Positions 10,985 through 21,578 of a stretch of 64,000 bases of DNA are shown here, one piece after another. The notes beneath the pieces are model-generated. The model worked only from the letters and a program-made list of their open reading frames with translations, did no database searches and was not told the origin of the DNA. Origin of the DNA: Cenococcum geophilum 1.58 (taxonomy: Eukaryota > Ascomycota > Dothideomycetes > Gloniales > Gloniaceae). The stretch spans positions 2,629,645-2,693,644 of the forward strand of contig KV748190.1 in NCBI GenBank assembly GCA_001692895.1, in the 5' to 3' direction. The translations under genes and the position numbers were made by a program. Each line of letters starts with the position of its first letter. The stretch's first letter is position 1.

Positions 10985-12240
10985 AGAGATCCCTGTATCT
11001 TATATCCTAAAAATGCCGAATCTTGTTCGCCGGCAGCGTGGCCACTATCTACTAATAATTTAATACCCAATTCTTCAAGATCTAGGCACCCAACTCACCT
11101 ACCATAAGCGTAATATTACTTATTCCCTTTCTTAATACGCTAGCCGGAATTACTAAAGGATTGCTACCTCCTTTAGTATACCTCGCAGAACTATATTAAA
11201 TTTTCTCTAGAATCTATGGACCCCTTAAAAGTAGAGAAGAAGAAAGCTAAATATTAATACTCTAATAAGACGGCGCCTTGTTGCTAGGGCTAAGCTTAAT
11301 CACTTCTGCCGACGAAAGCTATTTAAAGAGATTGCTTTTTTAGAGGGCGTCTCTGCCTGCAAGAAATCCTTATATAAGGCCTTTAAAAAGGAGGGCTATT
11401 TCCGCCATATTGCTATCCCTTAACCCGCCAAAATTCGTCCACACGTTATCGATAAGGGCTAGCTAATAGAATTAATAAGATTAAGGCTCCGTGACTATAT
11501 GCGTACTTTTGATTCTGTTGTTTCGCACAGACCACCTACCTTGTGGACGTTGGCGGGTTAAGGGATAGAGAAACCGCTTATTATACCTAAACAATAAGAG
11601 GCCAGGCTAAAACAGGCCTATTCTTACCTAGAATAGTCCTAAGATATAGGTAGTAGTAATTATATAGATAAAGCGTCTATTTAAACCAGTAGAGGCTAGA
11701 TCTTTATTACTAGAAGCGCTAAGGAGAAATATAGTATTAATTACTATATCCCTAAATTTAGGGGGTATTTAAGCTAAATAATTTATAGTAGTATCTCTTA
11801 TAGAAATAAGGGGCCTTTAGTTATTTTTAAAAAGGACTAGTTAATTAAGCTTAGTTATAAGAGGAAGATATTAAATAGCAACGTCTACCGGATATATATA
11901 TGCCCTAATATTAAGACTTTTACATAGGAATTATAGTAAATACTATAATACCAGCCTATTCTTGTAAAAGATAATACCTTAATTTATATAGCAAAAACAA
12001 CGCGCTTAGCCTAAGAGCAGAATAGTAAAGGAGGATTATATATCTATAACCCTTAGCTAGATATCTATAGGGTTTAGCAAAATATCCGCATTATCTAGCT
12101 AAACGCCCGTAGTGCCTAGTAGGATATCTACTACCTCTATTTATTAATTAGTCGGGCGGATCTAAAATCCGGTAAGAGGTACTATATAGCTAAAGGGATG
12201 GAAGGTTTTAAGTCCTAAATTAATTCCTAAGATGATTATC
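10985..12240 (+). pseudogene. Tc1/mariner-type transposase, RIP-inactivated and split by a MITE
   Basis: The N-terminal half (10985-11413) has helix-turn-helix-like sequence and ends '..SLYKAFKKEGYFRHIA' in reconstructed frame. The MITE at 11414-11567 interrupts. The C-terminal half continues with 'KPLIIPKQ', a 'TSRG.IFIT' region, 'NKGPLVIFKKD', a second-Asp region 'VKDNTLIYIAKTTRLA' near 11975, and a degraded NPIE-like region near 12080. This is the DD34E order of Tc1-like elements from fungi. Stops TAG/TAA are frequent. The element's own termini were not identified. Confidence 0.7.
11414..11567. repeat. MITE copy 2, complete, with TA target duplication
   Basis: TA at 11414-11415 and 11566-11567 flank about 150 bp with inverted ends TCCCTTAACCCGCCAA (left) and its exact reverse complement (right). 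Imperfect CGTCCAC...GTGGACG arms lie inside. Non-coding. It cuts the Tc1-like transposase. It is much less RIP-mutated than its host, retaining many CpA and TpG. Confidence 0.85.
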
Positions 12241-12920
12241 TTTCTTTATGCTAAAAATTATATCTATAGGTGTATAAATACTATCTATTTATAGCTTATA
12301 ACTAAGGGCTATACTATAAAGTAGGCTAAAATAGCAGTGTAGAGTTATTATATAATATTATCTAAATCTAATAAGAGTAGAGAGTATTAACTTACTTACC
12401 TATATTCTTATTATATCGGACGCCCTAGCCTATAGTGCGGATATTATAGATATTATCCGTTTTATTATATACGGTTATTATCTTAATAAAAGCCCAAATA
12501 TAATACTGTAGTAATTTAGATGGGCTACCTAACGTAATAGTGTTACTAAATATATAATTATCCTGGCCGTCAAAAACGGACTCTGCACCTATATGTGGTG
12601 ATGGCTACGAACCTAAGTCTTTAAAGTTTAGACTTAGAGCCAACGCAGAGACGTTGTATAGCGTGCGATACGACCTAGTGGTGGTGGTAGGTATTGTAGG
12701 CGGTGGTGAAAAGTTTTTATATAGAATAGTGAGATCTTAAAAACCACTACTAAGTGCCCCTTACAAATAACAGCAACACTATTCTCCTATTAAGGCACCT
12801 ATACAATCTAATATGGATACGCGGCATTTGATAATATCCCCTGACCTTTAGTAGAGAGTATTAACGACCTCTTACGTTGATAAATGAGCGATTGCGAACG
12901 AACGAGCAACGAGTAAATAT
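12241..12920. other. Unassigned sequence between Tc1-like relic and LINE remnant
   Basis: No gene recognised. 12241-12560 is strongly RIP-mutated. 12570-12900 is milder and contains a GGTGGTGGTAGG-like run near 12680. It may hold the missing right end of the Tc1-like element, but I found no matching inverted repeat. Confidence 0.3.
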
Positions 12921-13576
12921 ACGGCTCCTTTTAACCCCTAGGGCGATCGCCCGCGGAGCATGCGGTTACTTGCTATTAACTATTAAATACTACCTAGTAG
13001 CCTAGATAATACCGTACGGTTTTCCTATCTCCTTTTAAGGAGTGGTAACCCTTAGCAAGGGCCTAGTGACTAGGGCCTAGGTATAAAAGATACTTAAGCA
13101 TATACGTCCCGCTCGCCTTTTAGTATAGTAGTAGTTTATAGATAAATCCCCCTTACGCCTTCGATAGGCCTTAGGGGGGGGAAGGTATAGCGTATATAGT
13201 AATAGTTAATAAGAGATAGTATATAGGGGGTGGTTAAAATACGGAATATAACTATAAGTATACAGCAATCGAACGGTAAGGCCTAGCTAGGACGTAGTAA
13301 ACCCTAGCTAGGATAAGCTAGAGAAGGAAGTAGTAGTTCCTAAGAAGTTTGAATATCTAAGGAGGATAGGACGTAGCCGTAGGCCTATAGGGCCGTCGCT
13401 ATGGACGGACATGGCAAACTGGGGTTTTTTATCCTACTGAGGTGGCGTATAGGGTTTTTCCTCCCCTAAACTGCAGGGTTTTCTTCCTATAAATTATAAG
13501 TTTTCCCCCTATAACGGAGTAGTCTGCGTAGGCCTAGATAGGATCCGTATTAGACGTTAATTAAGAATTACTACTA
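12920..13576 (+). repeat. 3' end of a LINE (Tad1-like), truncated
   Basis: The last 150 bp (GGGTTTTCTTCC..., then GAGTAGTCTG.GTAGGCCTA, GGATCCGTATTAGACGTTAA, AATTACTACTA) match the 3' terminus of the LINE ending at about 38868. That copy has the same GAGTAGTCT...GGCCTA...GGATCC...GGACGTTAA order before a TTA tail. The left boundary is approximate; no coding domain is recognisable here. Confidence 0.55.
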
Positions 13577-13578
13577 TC

Positions 13579-13747
13579 TGAATAAGGTTTTACGATACAG
13601 TGGATACGGTTGCTTATAACCAATTGGGTTCTATTACATGACCTAAGCGAGCTTAGGAGGTCCATCAAATTCCACCTATAGACGTAGAGAGAGAAGGATA
13701 AAACGAATACAATTAATACCAAAAACCCCCCCACCGTAATCCCAACA
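13579..13747 (+). repeat. 5' LTR of the gag-only element
   Basis: 169 bp; aligns with 15516-15684 with almost only transition differences. Confidence 0.8.
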
Positions 13748-14004
13748 CTAATTAGTGCTGCACAAATCAGCAAGGTATAACGAAGAGAGGCACTATCTAA
13801 TTCTCTAGACCTCTTGTCGAAGGCTAAGAATTAAGGTATTGCTTGCTAAGCCTAAAGGCTAGTTTATAAGGTTACTCGCGCTTCTAACCTACGTCCATCA
13901 CGCCTTCAGAGCAACTAGTTTGTGGGTGTATCTACGCTTCTAGTCTAACTATCGAATCAACTGCAGAACCAAAAGATAGCTACCTCCGCAACAAATACTG
14001 CCGC

Positions 14005-15480
14005 AATGGCTACCTCCGCGATGGCTACCTCCGCGTTAAATACTAAAAAATGGGAGACTGAAAAATAGAAGACCGGAATTAACGCGACCGCAACCGATAT
14101 TAAGGAAGTTGAAGCATTCGTTAATTGGCGATTATCGATATACAAGGAGAATAGATGGAAGGGATTTGACCTATGGGAGAGCTTTATTAACGATTTTAAG
14201 TCGTTTATAAGGGATATACTTAATAATCTTGGCAAGGATTAATTGAAGAAGATTAGGGACTACCTCCGTGAAAATAGAGTATACGTACGGAAGGAGGCAA
14301 GGAAGTCAATTGCAGACGGCCTTTTAGGAGTTATACACGAACCAACTCCCTTAAAATGGCCTACCGATGACCCTACCGATAACCCTACCGATAACCCTAC
14401 CGATGACCCTACCGATGACCCTACCGATGACCCTACCGATAACCCGACCAACGACCCTACCGACGACCCTACCAACGACCCTACCCTAGCAACTCCAACC
14501 CCACCTCCGGCCTAAATTACCAAAGCTATAAACTAGCTCACCCTATAAGAACAAGGAAGCTTTAGAAGGGAAATCACTAACTTATCTAAGCTCTATACGG
14601 ATAAAGTTAAATACTCCAGCGAACAAGATAACTTTGATTTTAAGTTTAAGATCTTCTAAAACTACTGCCTCTGAGCCGGCGTCCCTAAGCAAGCGTACAT
14701 TATTGCTATTCCTACTATGCTCCGCGGCCTTGCTCTTAAATACTACTTTACCTACCTTAAAGATCTTAACCTTGAGAACGTATGCGTAGGCCTTAAATTA
14801 TACTTCGAAGGCGACGAATATAAACGCGATATCTTATTAAAATGGAATGCAATTACGCTTAAATAAGTCACTACTCAAAAAGGACTTAATATAGGCCAAG
14901 CATTTTAGGTATTAATTGACGAGATATGGCAACTATAACGCGGGTTAGCAAAGGACTTTTAAAATAACACGATATTCTATAATAAGCTCCTTACTGCGTG
15001 CTAAAACGTATTAGCTTGTAAACCAGCCTGCTTTTGACCTGCTACTACCCTCGCCGGCCTCATTAGCGACATTAAATCCTTAATCGCGATGTACGGTAAT
15101 TGAGAATAAGAGACTAAATCATTCTATACCGACCGACGATACCACCCCCCTGACCGACGATACTACCCCTCTAACTAACGATACTACCCCTTAAACCGTT
15201 AACACCGCAACAAGGGTAAAAAGTGCTTTATATGCAACAAATCTGGATATTAGTCTACAAACCACACAAAAGACGAAAGGGACCGAAGAATACGTTAATA
15301 TGTCTCCGATTTTGAGGGCAGTAATGGTAATACTAAGGATGACGTTAAATAAGGAGATTAGGGAGCTTCTAACTTCTACCTCGATATAGAACCCTATTTT
15401 AGTTATTACGACGACCCTAAGGTAGAGGTATTTTGGACCAAATTTGCAAAGGAACAGGAATAGAGACTACGGACTTATTT
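14005..15480 (+). pseudogene. gag-like gene with PTDDP repeats and zinc knuckle, RIP-interrupted
   Basis: One reading frame runs from a duplicated 'MATSA' start at 14005 through the element, broken by stops mostly of the RIP kind. The stretch 14243-14515 stays open for 91 residues. Visible in order: a charged helical N-terminal part, a proline/threonine/aspartate tandem repeat (14363-14486), a capsid-like region ('LRGLALKYYFTYL' near 14735), and a knuckle 'KKCFICNKSGYWSTNHT' (with one W stop read through) near 15218-15270. The last resembles the CxxCxxxGCWSxxH knuckle of fungal Copia gags. No protease or polymerase follows. Confidence 0.65.
14363..14486 (+). repeat. 12-bp minisatellite inside gag (PTDD/PTDN repeats)
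   Basis: About ten copies of ACCGATGACCCT and variants (GATAACCCT, AACGACCCT), coding for PTDDPTDNP-type repeats in frame. Length variation here would stay in frame. Confidence 0.85.
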
Positions 15481-15515
15481 ACTACTTTTCTTATTTCCTA
15501 GTTGTTGCCAGTGTC

Positions 15516-15684
15516 TAAATAAGGTTTTACGATATAGTAGATACGGTTGCTTGTAACTAATTGGGTTCTATTATATGACCTAAGCGAGCTCAGGAGGTCC
15601 ATTAAATTCCACCTATAGATGTAGAGAGAGAAGGACAAGACGAATACAATTAATACCAAAAACCCCCCCACCGTAATCCCAACA
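15516..15684 (+). repeat. 3' LTR of the gag-only element
   Basis: 169 bp; mate of 13579-13747, more strongly C->T mutated at its left end. Confidence 0.8.
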
Positions 15685-16208
15685 ACTACTATATAATTAT
15701 CCTTATTAAGGACTAGTATAAGGGTGCTTTTATAGATATTACACTACTAAAATAAAAGTCTTAAAAACCTATAGCCCCTTTATTTACCCAACTTGGTTAT
15801 AACTTTATTACTACTAGAATAGCAATATAGGAGGATAGGGTAGCGGATTTCGCTAGCAATTTGGCTTTATTTATTATAATTAATAGTAATATTATCTCGC
15901 AGATATCTGCTCGGAAGGAGGAGGATTAAATACTTAATAAGAATATAATATTATTAGCCTTACTAATTAAGAATATAGAAAAATAGAAAAGGGTAAAGAC
16001 TAATATTAAGAAATGGGTAATGCTTCTAAATATATTATATAAGCTCGTAAATAAAGCTACTAGATATCTACGTAATATTTTACTTAAGCCATATAAGGAG
16101 ACAAGTCCATTATCTAGAGGTCTACGCTATTACTTTAATTATAATAATTTATTGCAGGCTTTTAAGGAGTATAATATTATCGTATTATATACTAGGAATA
16201 TTATAAAG
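15685..16208 (+). pseudogene. Unidentified degraded coding-like region, 5' part
   Basis: One plus-strand frame gives a long helical, charged translation with few stops, including 'NKATRYLRNILLKPY' and 'LSRGLRYYFNYNNLLQAFKEY' from 16020 onward. It resumes after the solo LTR at 18619. I do not recognise the protein. It may be a host gene or an unclassified transposon gene; mutations are RIP-like. Confidence 0.35.
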
Positions 16209-16372
16209 TGTAACCGACTACCGGTATCAGTACCCTGCCAAAACAGTACGCTGCATTAGGAAAATTTTTTTTGGGCATGTTGTCGCAAGCGAAAATCAGG
16301 GTCTGCAAAACCTGCGTAAGTCGCGATTTTGGCGATTTGCGGCGATTTGCGGCGATTTGCTACAAACTCGCA

Positions 16373-16511
16373 GCTACTTATAAGTAGCTTGTGCAAATTA
16401 CTATAAATACACAGCTACTTATAAGTAGCCTGTACAAATTGCTATAAACACGCAGCTACTTATAAGTAGCCTATGCAAATTGCTACAAACACGTAGCTAC
16501 TTATAAGTAGC
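16373..16511. repeat. Four palindromes GCTACTTATAAGTAGC at exact 41-bp spacing
   Basis: Perfect 16-bp palindromes start at 16373, 16414, 16455 and 16496, separated by CTGTGCAAATTGCTATAAAC-like spacers. Little RIP damage. Not present in copy B. Confidence 0.9.
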
Positions 16512-16604
16512 CTGTGCGAATTGCTGCAAATTACCGCAAATTGCTAAAATCGTGACTTAAGCCAGTTAAGCAGACCTTAATTTTTAGCTATAATAAAAAT
16601 ACCA

Positions 16605-17285
16605 CAAAACTGTATAAAGCTCTATATAAAGCTCTGTATAAAGCTCCGCACGAAGCTCTATATAAAGCTCTGCACGAAGCTTTATATAAAGCTTTATACG
16701 AAGCTCTACACGAAGCTTTACACGAAGCTCTGCACGAAGCTCTGCATAAAGCTCTGCACAAAGCCCTGCACAAAGCTCTGCACGAAGTTCTACACGAAGC
16801 TCTGCACGAAGCTCTGCACGAAGCTCTACACGAAGCTCTGCACGAAGCTTTACACGAAGTTCTACACAAAGCTCTACACGAAGCTCTACACAAAGCTCTA
16901 CACGAAGCTCTACTAAGGCTCTGCACGAAGCTCTGCACGAAGCTCTGCACAAAGCTCTACTAAGGCTCTGCACGAGGCTCTGCACGAAGCTCTACACGAA
17001 GCTCTGCACGAAACTCTGCACGAAACTCTGCACGAAGCTCTACACGAAACTCTGCACGAAGCTCTACACGAAGCTTTGTATAAGGCTCTATACGAGGCTC
17101 TACACGAAGCTCTACACGAGGCTCTACACGAAGCTCTGCGTATAGAGGCTCTGCACGAGGCTCTACACAAGGCTCTGCACGAAGCTCTACACGAAGCTCT
17201 ACACGAAGCTCTATATGAAGCTCTACGTACAGAGGCTCTGCACGAAGCTCTGCGTACGGAGGCTCTACACGAAGCTCTGTATTGG
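16605..17285. repeat. 12-bp minisatellite, copy A (GCTCTGCACGAA)
   Basis: About 55 tandem copies of GCTCTGCACGAA and C->T/G->A variants (GCTCTATATAAA), with occasional 15-bp TATAGAG-type variants near 17140, 17225 and 17255. It lacks stops in several frames, giving artificial Ala-Leu-His-Glu open frames on both strands. Confidence 0.9.
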
Positions 17286-17699
17286 GTCCCCGCTATATTC
17301 CCAATAGCCTTAATACATGCCTCTGCTAAGTATACCCCTATATACACCTAGGTAGCCACCTTATTTTTTACCCTTCCTTCCTTATATCCTCCCTACCTAG
17401 GGAGGCACTAGAACGGTAGCTAGTAGATAACCGTTGCTAGAGTTAAACAATAACTGTTTAAATAACTAGCCAGCAAACACTATAAACGATCCAATTAATC
17501 GATTAAATTGAACTAAAGCCTTAATATTAGCCTATTACTAAATTAAATAGAATTAAGGCCTCCTAGGGAGGCACCTTAGACAACTACCGTTTAAATATAT
17601 AGCTAGCGAACGGCTGTAAAGAATAATTTAAATTAATATAATTAATTAATTAATTAAATTAGGCAGAGCCTTTAATTGGGCTAACCTCTCCCCTAAATT

Positions 17700-17960
17700 A
17701 TAGATAGGTAGGTATAGACAGTAGTACAGATAGGAGGCATAGATGGTAGGTATAGATAGTAGGTATAGATAGGTAGGTATAGGTAGGTAGGTATAGACGG
17801 ACAAATAGATAGATAGATAGATAGGTAGGTAGATAGGCAGGCAGGTAAGTAGGTAAGTAAGTAAATAGGTAGGTAGGCAGGCAAGTAGGTAGGTAGGTAG
17901 GTAGGTAGGTAAGCAGGTAGGTAGGCAGGTAGGCAGGCAGGTAGGTAGGCAGGTAGGTAC
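17700..17960. repeat. GGTA/GATA-type microsatellite, copy A
   Basis: Degenerate tetranucleotide tract (TAGG/TAGA/CAGG) of about 260 bp; purine-rich on the plus strand, and the complement reads as CCTA repeats. Confidence 0.85.
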
Positions 17961-18618
17961 TAAGCTAATTGACAATTTAGAGCCTTTGCAAGAGGCTTTC
18001 CCCTTAACGCCTAAGCAGATAGCTCTACATTTTATATAGTTATAATATAAATATATTTATAAGTATATTATAGCAATATATAGGAATATATAATAATTTG
18101 GTTATTATATAATATAATTATAATTTATATAGTTATAGTTTATATAGTTCGTACGGTTTATACGGTTTGTACAATTTATACAGTTCGTATAGTTTATACA
18201 GTTTATATAGTTTATATAATTTACGCGCTATTTATTTATAAGGTAGCAAAATGCTAGTATAAGTTTTATAGTTTAGCATTTTACCGCAATTTGCTAGCAG
18301 ATACTGTAAACTTGCTATGAAACGTACGGTTTATACAAATCGCTAACGACTATATACGATCGCCGCGATTGTACAGTTTGTACATTTTGCCGTAAACTGT
18401 AACAAACTGCGACAACCTGCCTAAAAAAAAAATCCTGATGCTGTCTCACTAGCGTACTACCCCGTCTCGACTGCGTATCACCCTGTTTTAGCTACGCATT
18501 AGTACCCCCCTTTATCTTATTACCTGCACCTTTTTTATATATTTATACTACTTGATTTCCATAGATTTACAATAAAGTTGCTCGTTTAATTCCATACACT
18601 GTAAAAGCTTATATAAAG

Positions 18619-20720
18619 AGTAAGTACTTAAAGAATCTATTTATAAGTATTAAGAAGTAGATTAAAGAATAACTTAATATAATATACTAGGATGCAGTTT
18701 AGAATTTAATTTCTAGTTATATTATATCCGACAATTAAATCTATATACTCTATATTTAACCTTTATTAACTTATAAGGGCCTTAAGCGAATATTACCTAA
18801 ATAAGATTACAGCTTCCTAGGAGATAAAGTAGACGCGCTTATCCGCTTTATTTATAAGGAAGAAATATAATACTTTAGTACTAGTGTCTTATAGGCTGCG
18901 TTATAATCTAGTAGATATATTACCGTATTTAGAAGCTTATTATAAACGCCTCTATTATTAGTAGGTTAATAGGGACCTATTAGTGCATTAATTATAAAGA
19001 GTGCTAGTTTTAATCAACCGTTATAAACTAAAGTATTACTACCCTTATAGCTATTATTAATATCTAGCTTATAAACGGATATAACTAAGTCTTAAATATC
19101 TTAGCTTATATTAACCTAAGACTTATAGGTAAACTGGTCCCAGACTACATATACTACTCTATCGTACTTATCTTAGCAGCTAGATATTTAATATCCGTAT
19201 ACTCTAGATACACGGCTACCCGCTTAAAAACCGTCTAGTGTATATCCGTAAAACCTTTAACTTAACCTTCGGCATCCTAATAACTCCCTATAGCGCCTCT
19301 ATTATTCTTAATAGCTTCTTAATATAGCTCCGCACTATCTTTATAATTCTCTACTACCTTAGTTTATATCTTAGAACAACCTAGGTATTAGTCCGTGGTA
19401 TAGCCTTAAAGCTCCGCAGTAGAAGTCTAATAGTATTATTAGCTTAAATATAGGTGGCGCTAGTTTATAGCATAGTGTTTAATCTCCGCAGCGATCTTTA
19501 TATACGGTTATTGCGAATTAACGTGGCTTTATTAATAATCCTACTAGCAATAGTCTATTATTAGCAGCAATCTATAGTAATTTAGTGTTAACGGCAACGG
19601 CAAACTGCCGCATTATAGCACCCTTTACAGTAACTTAGCAGTAGGATACTAGAAGGGAATTAGCCTATATAGCAGGTATAGACGGATATTTATAGGGTTA
19701 TTATAGTGGTTTAGTAGCTTATTTATTAACCTAAGCTTATCGCTTATAGCGGCTTTTAAACGGTTTATCTAATTAATTGTATATTAGTGCCTAATAACTA
19801 TATACTTTGCTTAGTAGCTTACTAGTATAATTAGAAAGCTTATCCTAATACGTAAACTTACGGACTAATATATTAGCCACTATAGAGTTAGCTCCCTTAT
19901 AGCCGGCAGAAATTAACTAAAGGTAAATCTAGTACTTCCCGCCGCTCTACTTAAGTAAGAAGTACTACCTCTACTTATATAGCTAGTGCCAATACAACTT
20001 TAAGCTAGTCTCTTTAGCTAATCCTCCCCTCTAGTACTATACTAGCTAGCAGTATAACCTTAAAAAAGACGCAGAGACGTCTATTTGCTAATATTAGTAG
20101 CAATATAAGTATAAATAGGCTGTAGCTAAAGCGCTGGATATTAGAGCTTATAACGCAGCATTAGGTCTTAGCCCTTAAAGTAATCCGGATATTAAAGCCT
20201 ATAACGCAGTATTAAATCCAGATCCTTAAGGCAGTTTAAGTATTAGAGCTTATAGTATAACACTAAGTCTTAACTTTTAGATAAGCCTAAGGTTTAATAT
20301 TTACAATATAGCACTAGATCTCTAATTACGAAAAATTTTAAAGTTTAAGATCTATACTATAGCACTAGTTTCTAGGTAGTAGGAAATCCGGAAATTCAGA
20401 ATTCGCAACGCAGTATTAGATTTCCACTCCTCTTAAATCCTAAGGCTTATGATTTAAGTTATAATACTAGATCTCCGCTCCTATGAAACTTTAAGGCTTA
20501 GGGTTTATAGGCTAATACTTAATATCCGCCCTCTAAATTGGGCGTAGTTTAGAATTTATGTGCTAATACTTAATCTCCAATTTCTAAATTAGGTGCGGCT
20601 TAGAATTTATAGTTTAATATTCAATCTCCACTCTTTAAACTAAGCGCAGCTTAGAACCTACAGCCTAGTACTTAATCTTCGCCCTCGGTTTTAGATATAA
20701 CGCAGCTTTAACAGGTTAAT
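18619..20720 (+). pseudogene. Unidentified degraded coding-like region, 3' part, with C-terminal tandem repeats
   Basis: Resumes the frame interrupted at 16208. The plus-strand translation is broken by RIP-type stops but long coherent stretches remain, such as 'NSLLLAAIYSNLVLTATANCR' (near 19550), 'LNGLSN' (near 19750) and 'KKDAETSIC' (near 20065). From about 20135 the region consists of about nine copies of a 60-75-bp degenerate repeat coding for RAYNAALGLSP-like units. I cannot assign a family. Its right end abuts a Gypsy fragment at about 20725. Confidence 0.4.
20135..20720 (+). repeat. 60-75-bp degenerate coding minisatellite (RAYNAALxLxP repeats)
   Basis: Successive units read RAYNAALGLSP, KAYNAVLNPDP, RAYSITLSLNF, NIYNIALDLQL, KIYTIALVS, RNAVLDFH and so on. 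Divergence increases to the right and is mostly C->T. Confidence 0.6.
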
Positions 20721-20724
20721 ATTT

Positions 20725-21170
20725 AATATTTCTTAGCATTTTACTTATTTATTAACTTAACTAAGACTAGGGTAGAGCTCTAATTAATATCTAGGTATTA
20801 AGTGTCAATCTCCATATACGTATTTAAATAGTCTATTAGATTCTTATTTAAAGAAATATTAAGGTTCGTATCTAAAGCTTCTATAAAGGCCTTTATTATT
20901 TTAAAATATTTTAAGGCCTTATAATCGGAAACTACCTAAATAGGCTTAGGGATCCTTTTTAACTATACTTACTAGTGCTAAAAACTAGAGATAATATCTA
21001 GCATTTCTTTATTATAAATTAGGTAGTTTAGCTTAGCATCTACTATGGTCTTTAAATAGTAAGTAATAGGGTGCTATTTTTATTTGCCTTCTTCTAGGAA
21101 TAAACGCTAGCTATAATACTATCTAAGGGATTAGTTTTTAGTATTAAGGGCCGTTCTAGTTTAAAGTGGA
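20725..21170 (-). pseudogene. Gypsy element E fragment: RNase H region
   Basis: Read on the minus strand: 'PLILKT(N/D)..DS.IASV.SQ' just left of 21165, then AYYSKT-, 'EMLAI'- and 'SDHKALEYF'-equivalent blocks down to about 20750. This is the order of Gypsy RNase H. The upstream part of the same gene lies across Gypsy D at 30604-31186. Heavily RIP-mutated. Confidence 0.65.
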
Positions 21171-21357
21171 TGTTATAGCACTGACCTAACGCATACTGTT
21201 TCATACTGTCTCGTACTGTTTCCTACTGTTGGCTAGTCCACCACTAGTACCTTGGCGGCCGGCCCTACTATTTATATATAATACCCCCTTTCCACCTTCT
21301 TCTCCTCTTTATACTATAACGTAGTTATTTAGTCTACTTTATTACAGCACTATAATA
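21171..21357 (+). repeat. 5' LTR of Gypsy element D
   Basis: 187 bp; ends CACTATAATA, a RIP-mutated CACTGTGACA. Confidence 0.9.
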
Positions 21358-21578
21358 GTTTATAGTATCTCTAATTGCACCCTATTGCGATCTTTATTTT
21401 TCCTAGTCTACTATCTCCGTTTTTCTAGTATAATCGCGACCCGGCGTGACCGATAATACTATACTATAGTCCTAGATAATCTTAGCACAGTTTTAGTATA
21501 GCCTTAGTATAGTCTTAGTAATCTTAGTATTATAGTCAGCCTTATAGATTCCGATTGCCTTACCTAGATCTTCTAGAA

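Larger units (their letters stand above)
13577..15684 (+). mobile_element. Short gag-only LTR retrotransposon (TR-GAG-like, probably Copia-type)
   Basis: Two about 169-bp direct repeats (13579-13747 and 15516-15684; ends TGAATAAGG...CCCAACA, the right copy starting TAAATAAGG) enclose 1.77 kb. The internal sequence carries only a gag-like frame, and no reverse transcriptase or integrase can be seen. The element sits in the LINE tail between direct repeats ACTACTA (13570-13576 and 15685-15691), longer than the usual 5-bp duplication and possibly confounded by the tail repeat. It is probably mobilised in trans. Confidence 0.75.
16254..18440. mobile_element. Foldback-like, minisatellite-rich TIR element, copy A
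   Basis: The left end CATTAGGAAAA-T8-GGGCATGTTGTCGC and right end (reverse complement) CATCAGGA-T9-AGGCAGGTTGTCGC form inverted repeats of about 30 bp. Inside, left to right: GGCGATTTGC direct repeats; four palindromes at 41-bp spacing; an inverted partial copy of the left arm (about 16545-16600); a 12-bp minisatellite; a GGTA-type microsatellite; and an AT-rich 10-bp periodic tract. There is no transposase. 2,187 bp. It interrupts the solo LTR. A target duplication was not resolved (CTG on both sides is suggestive only). Confidence 0.75.
16209..18613 (+). repeat. Solo LTR (TGTAACCGAC family), split by TIR element copy A
   Basis: Starts TGTAACCGACTACCGG and ends AAAAGCTTATA. The right part (18445-18613, with 'ACTACTTGATTTCCATAGATTT' spread over 18545-18570 and a CTGTAAAAGCTT end) matches LTRs at 39835-40018, 41941-42124 and 42958-43171. 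Target duplication TAAAG at 16204-16208 and 18614-18618 is perfect. Without the insertion (16254-18440) it is about 218 bp. Confidence 0.85.

Noticed and set aside
13561..13773. 70-codon minus-strand frame with a hydrophobic segment
   Set aside because: Lies across an LTR that is repeated at 15516-15684, where the frame is not kept.
16584..17351. Several open frames of 90-144 codons on both strands in copy A
   Set aside because: Same cause: the GCTCTGCACGAA minisatellite has no stop in several frames.
17700..17960. Telomere-like repeat tract
   Set aside because: Tetranucleotide TAGG/CAGG units, not TTAGGG, embedded inside a TIR element.
17646..17975. Minus-strand frame of 109 codons rich in Leu-Pro-Thr-Cys/Tyr
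   Set aside because: Translation of the GGTA-type microsatellite, not a gene.
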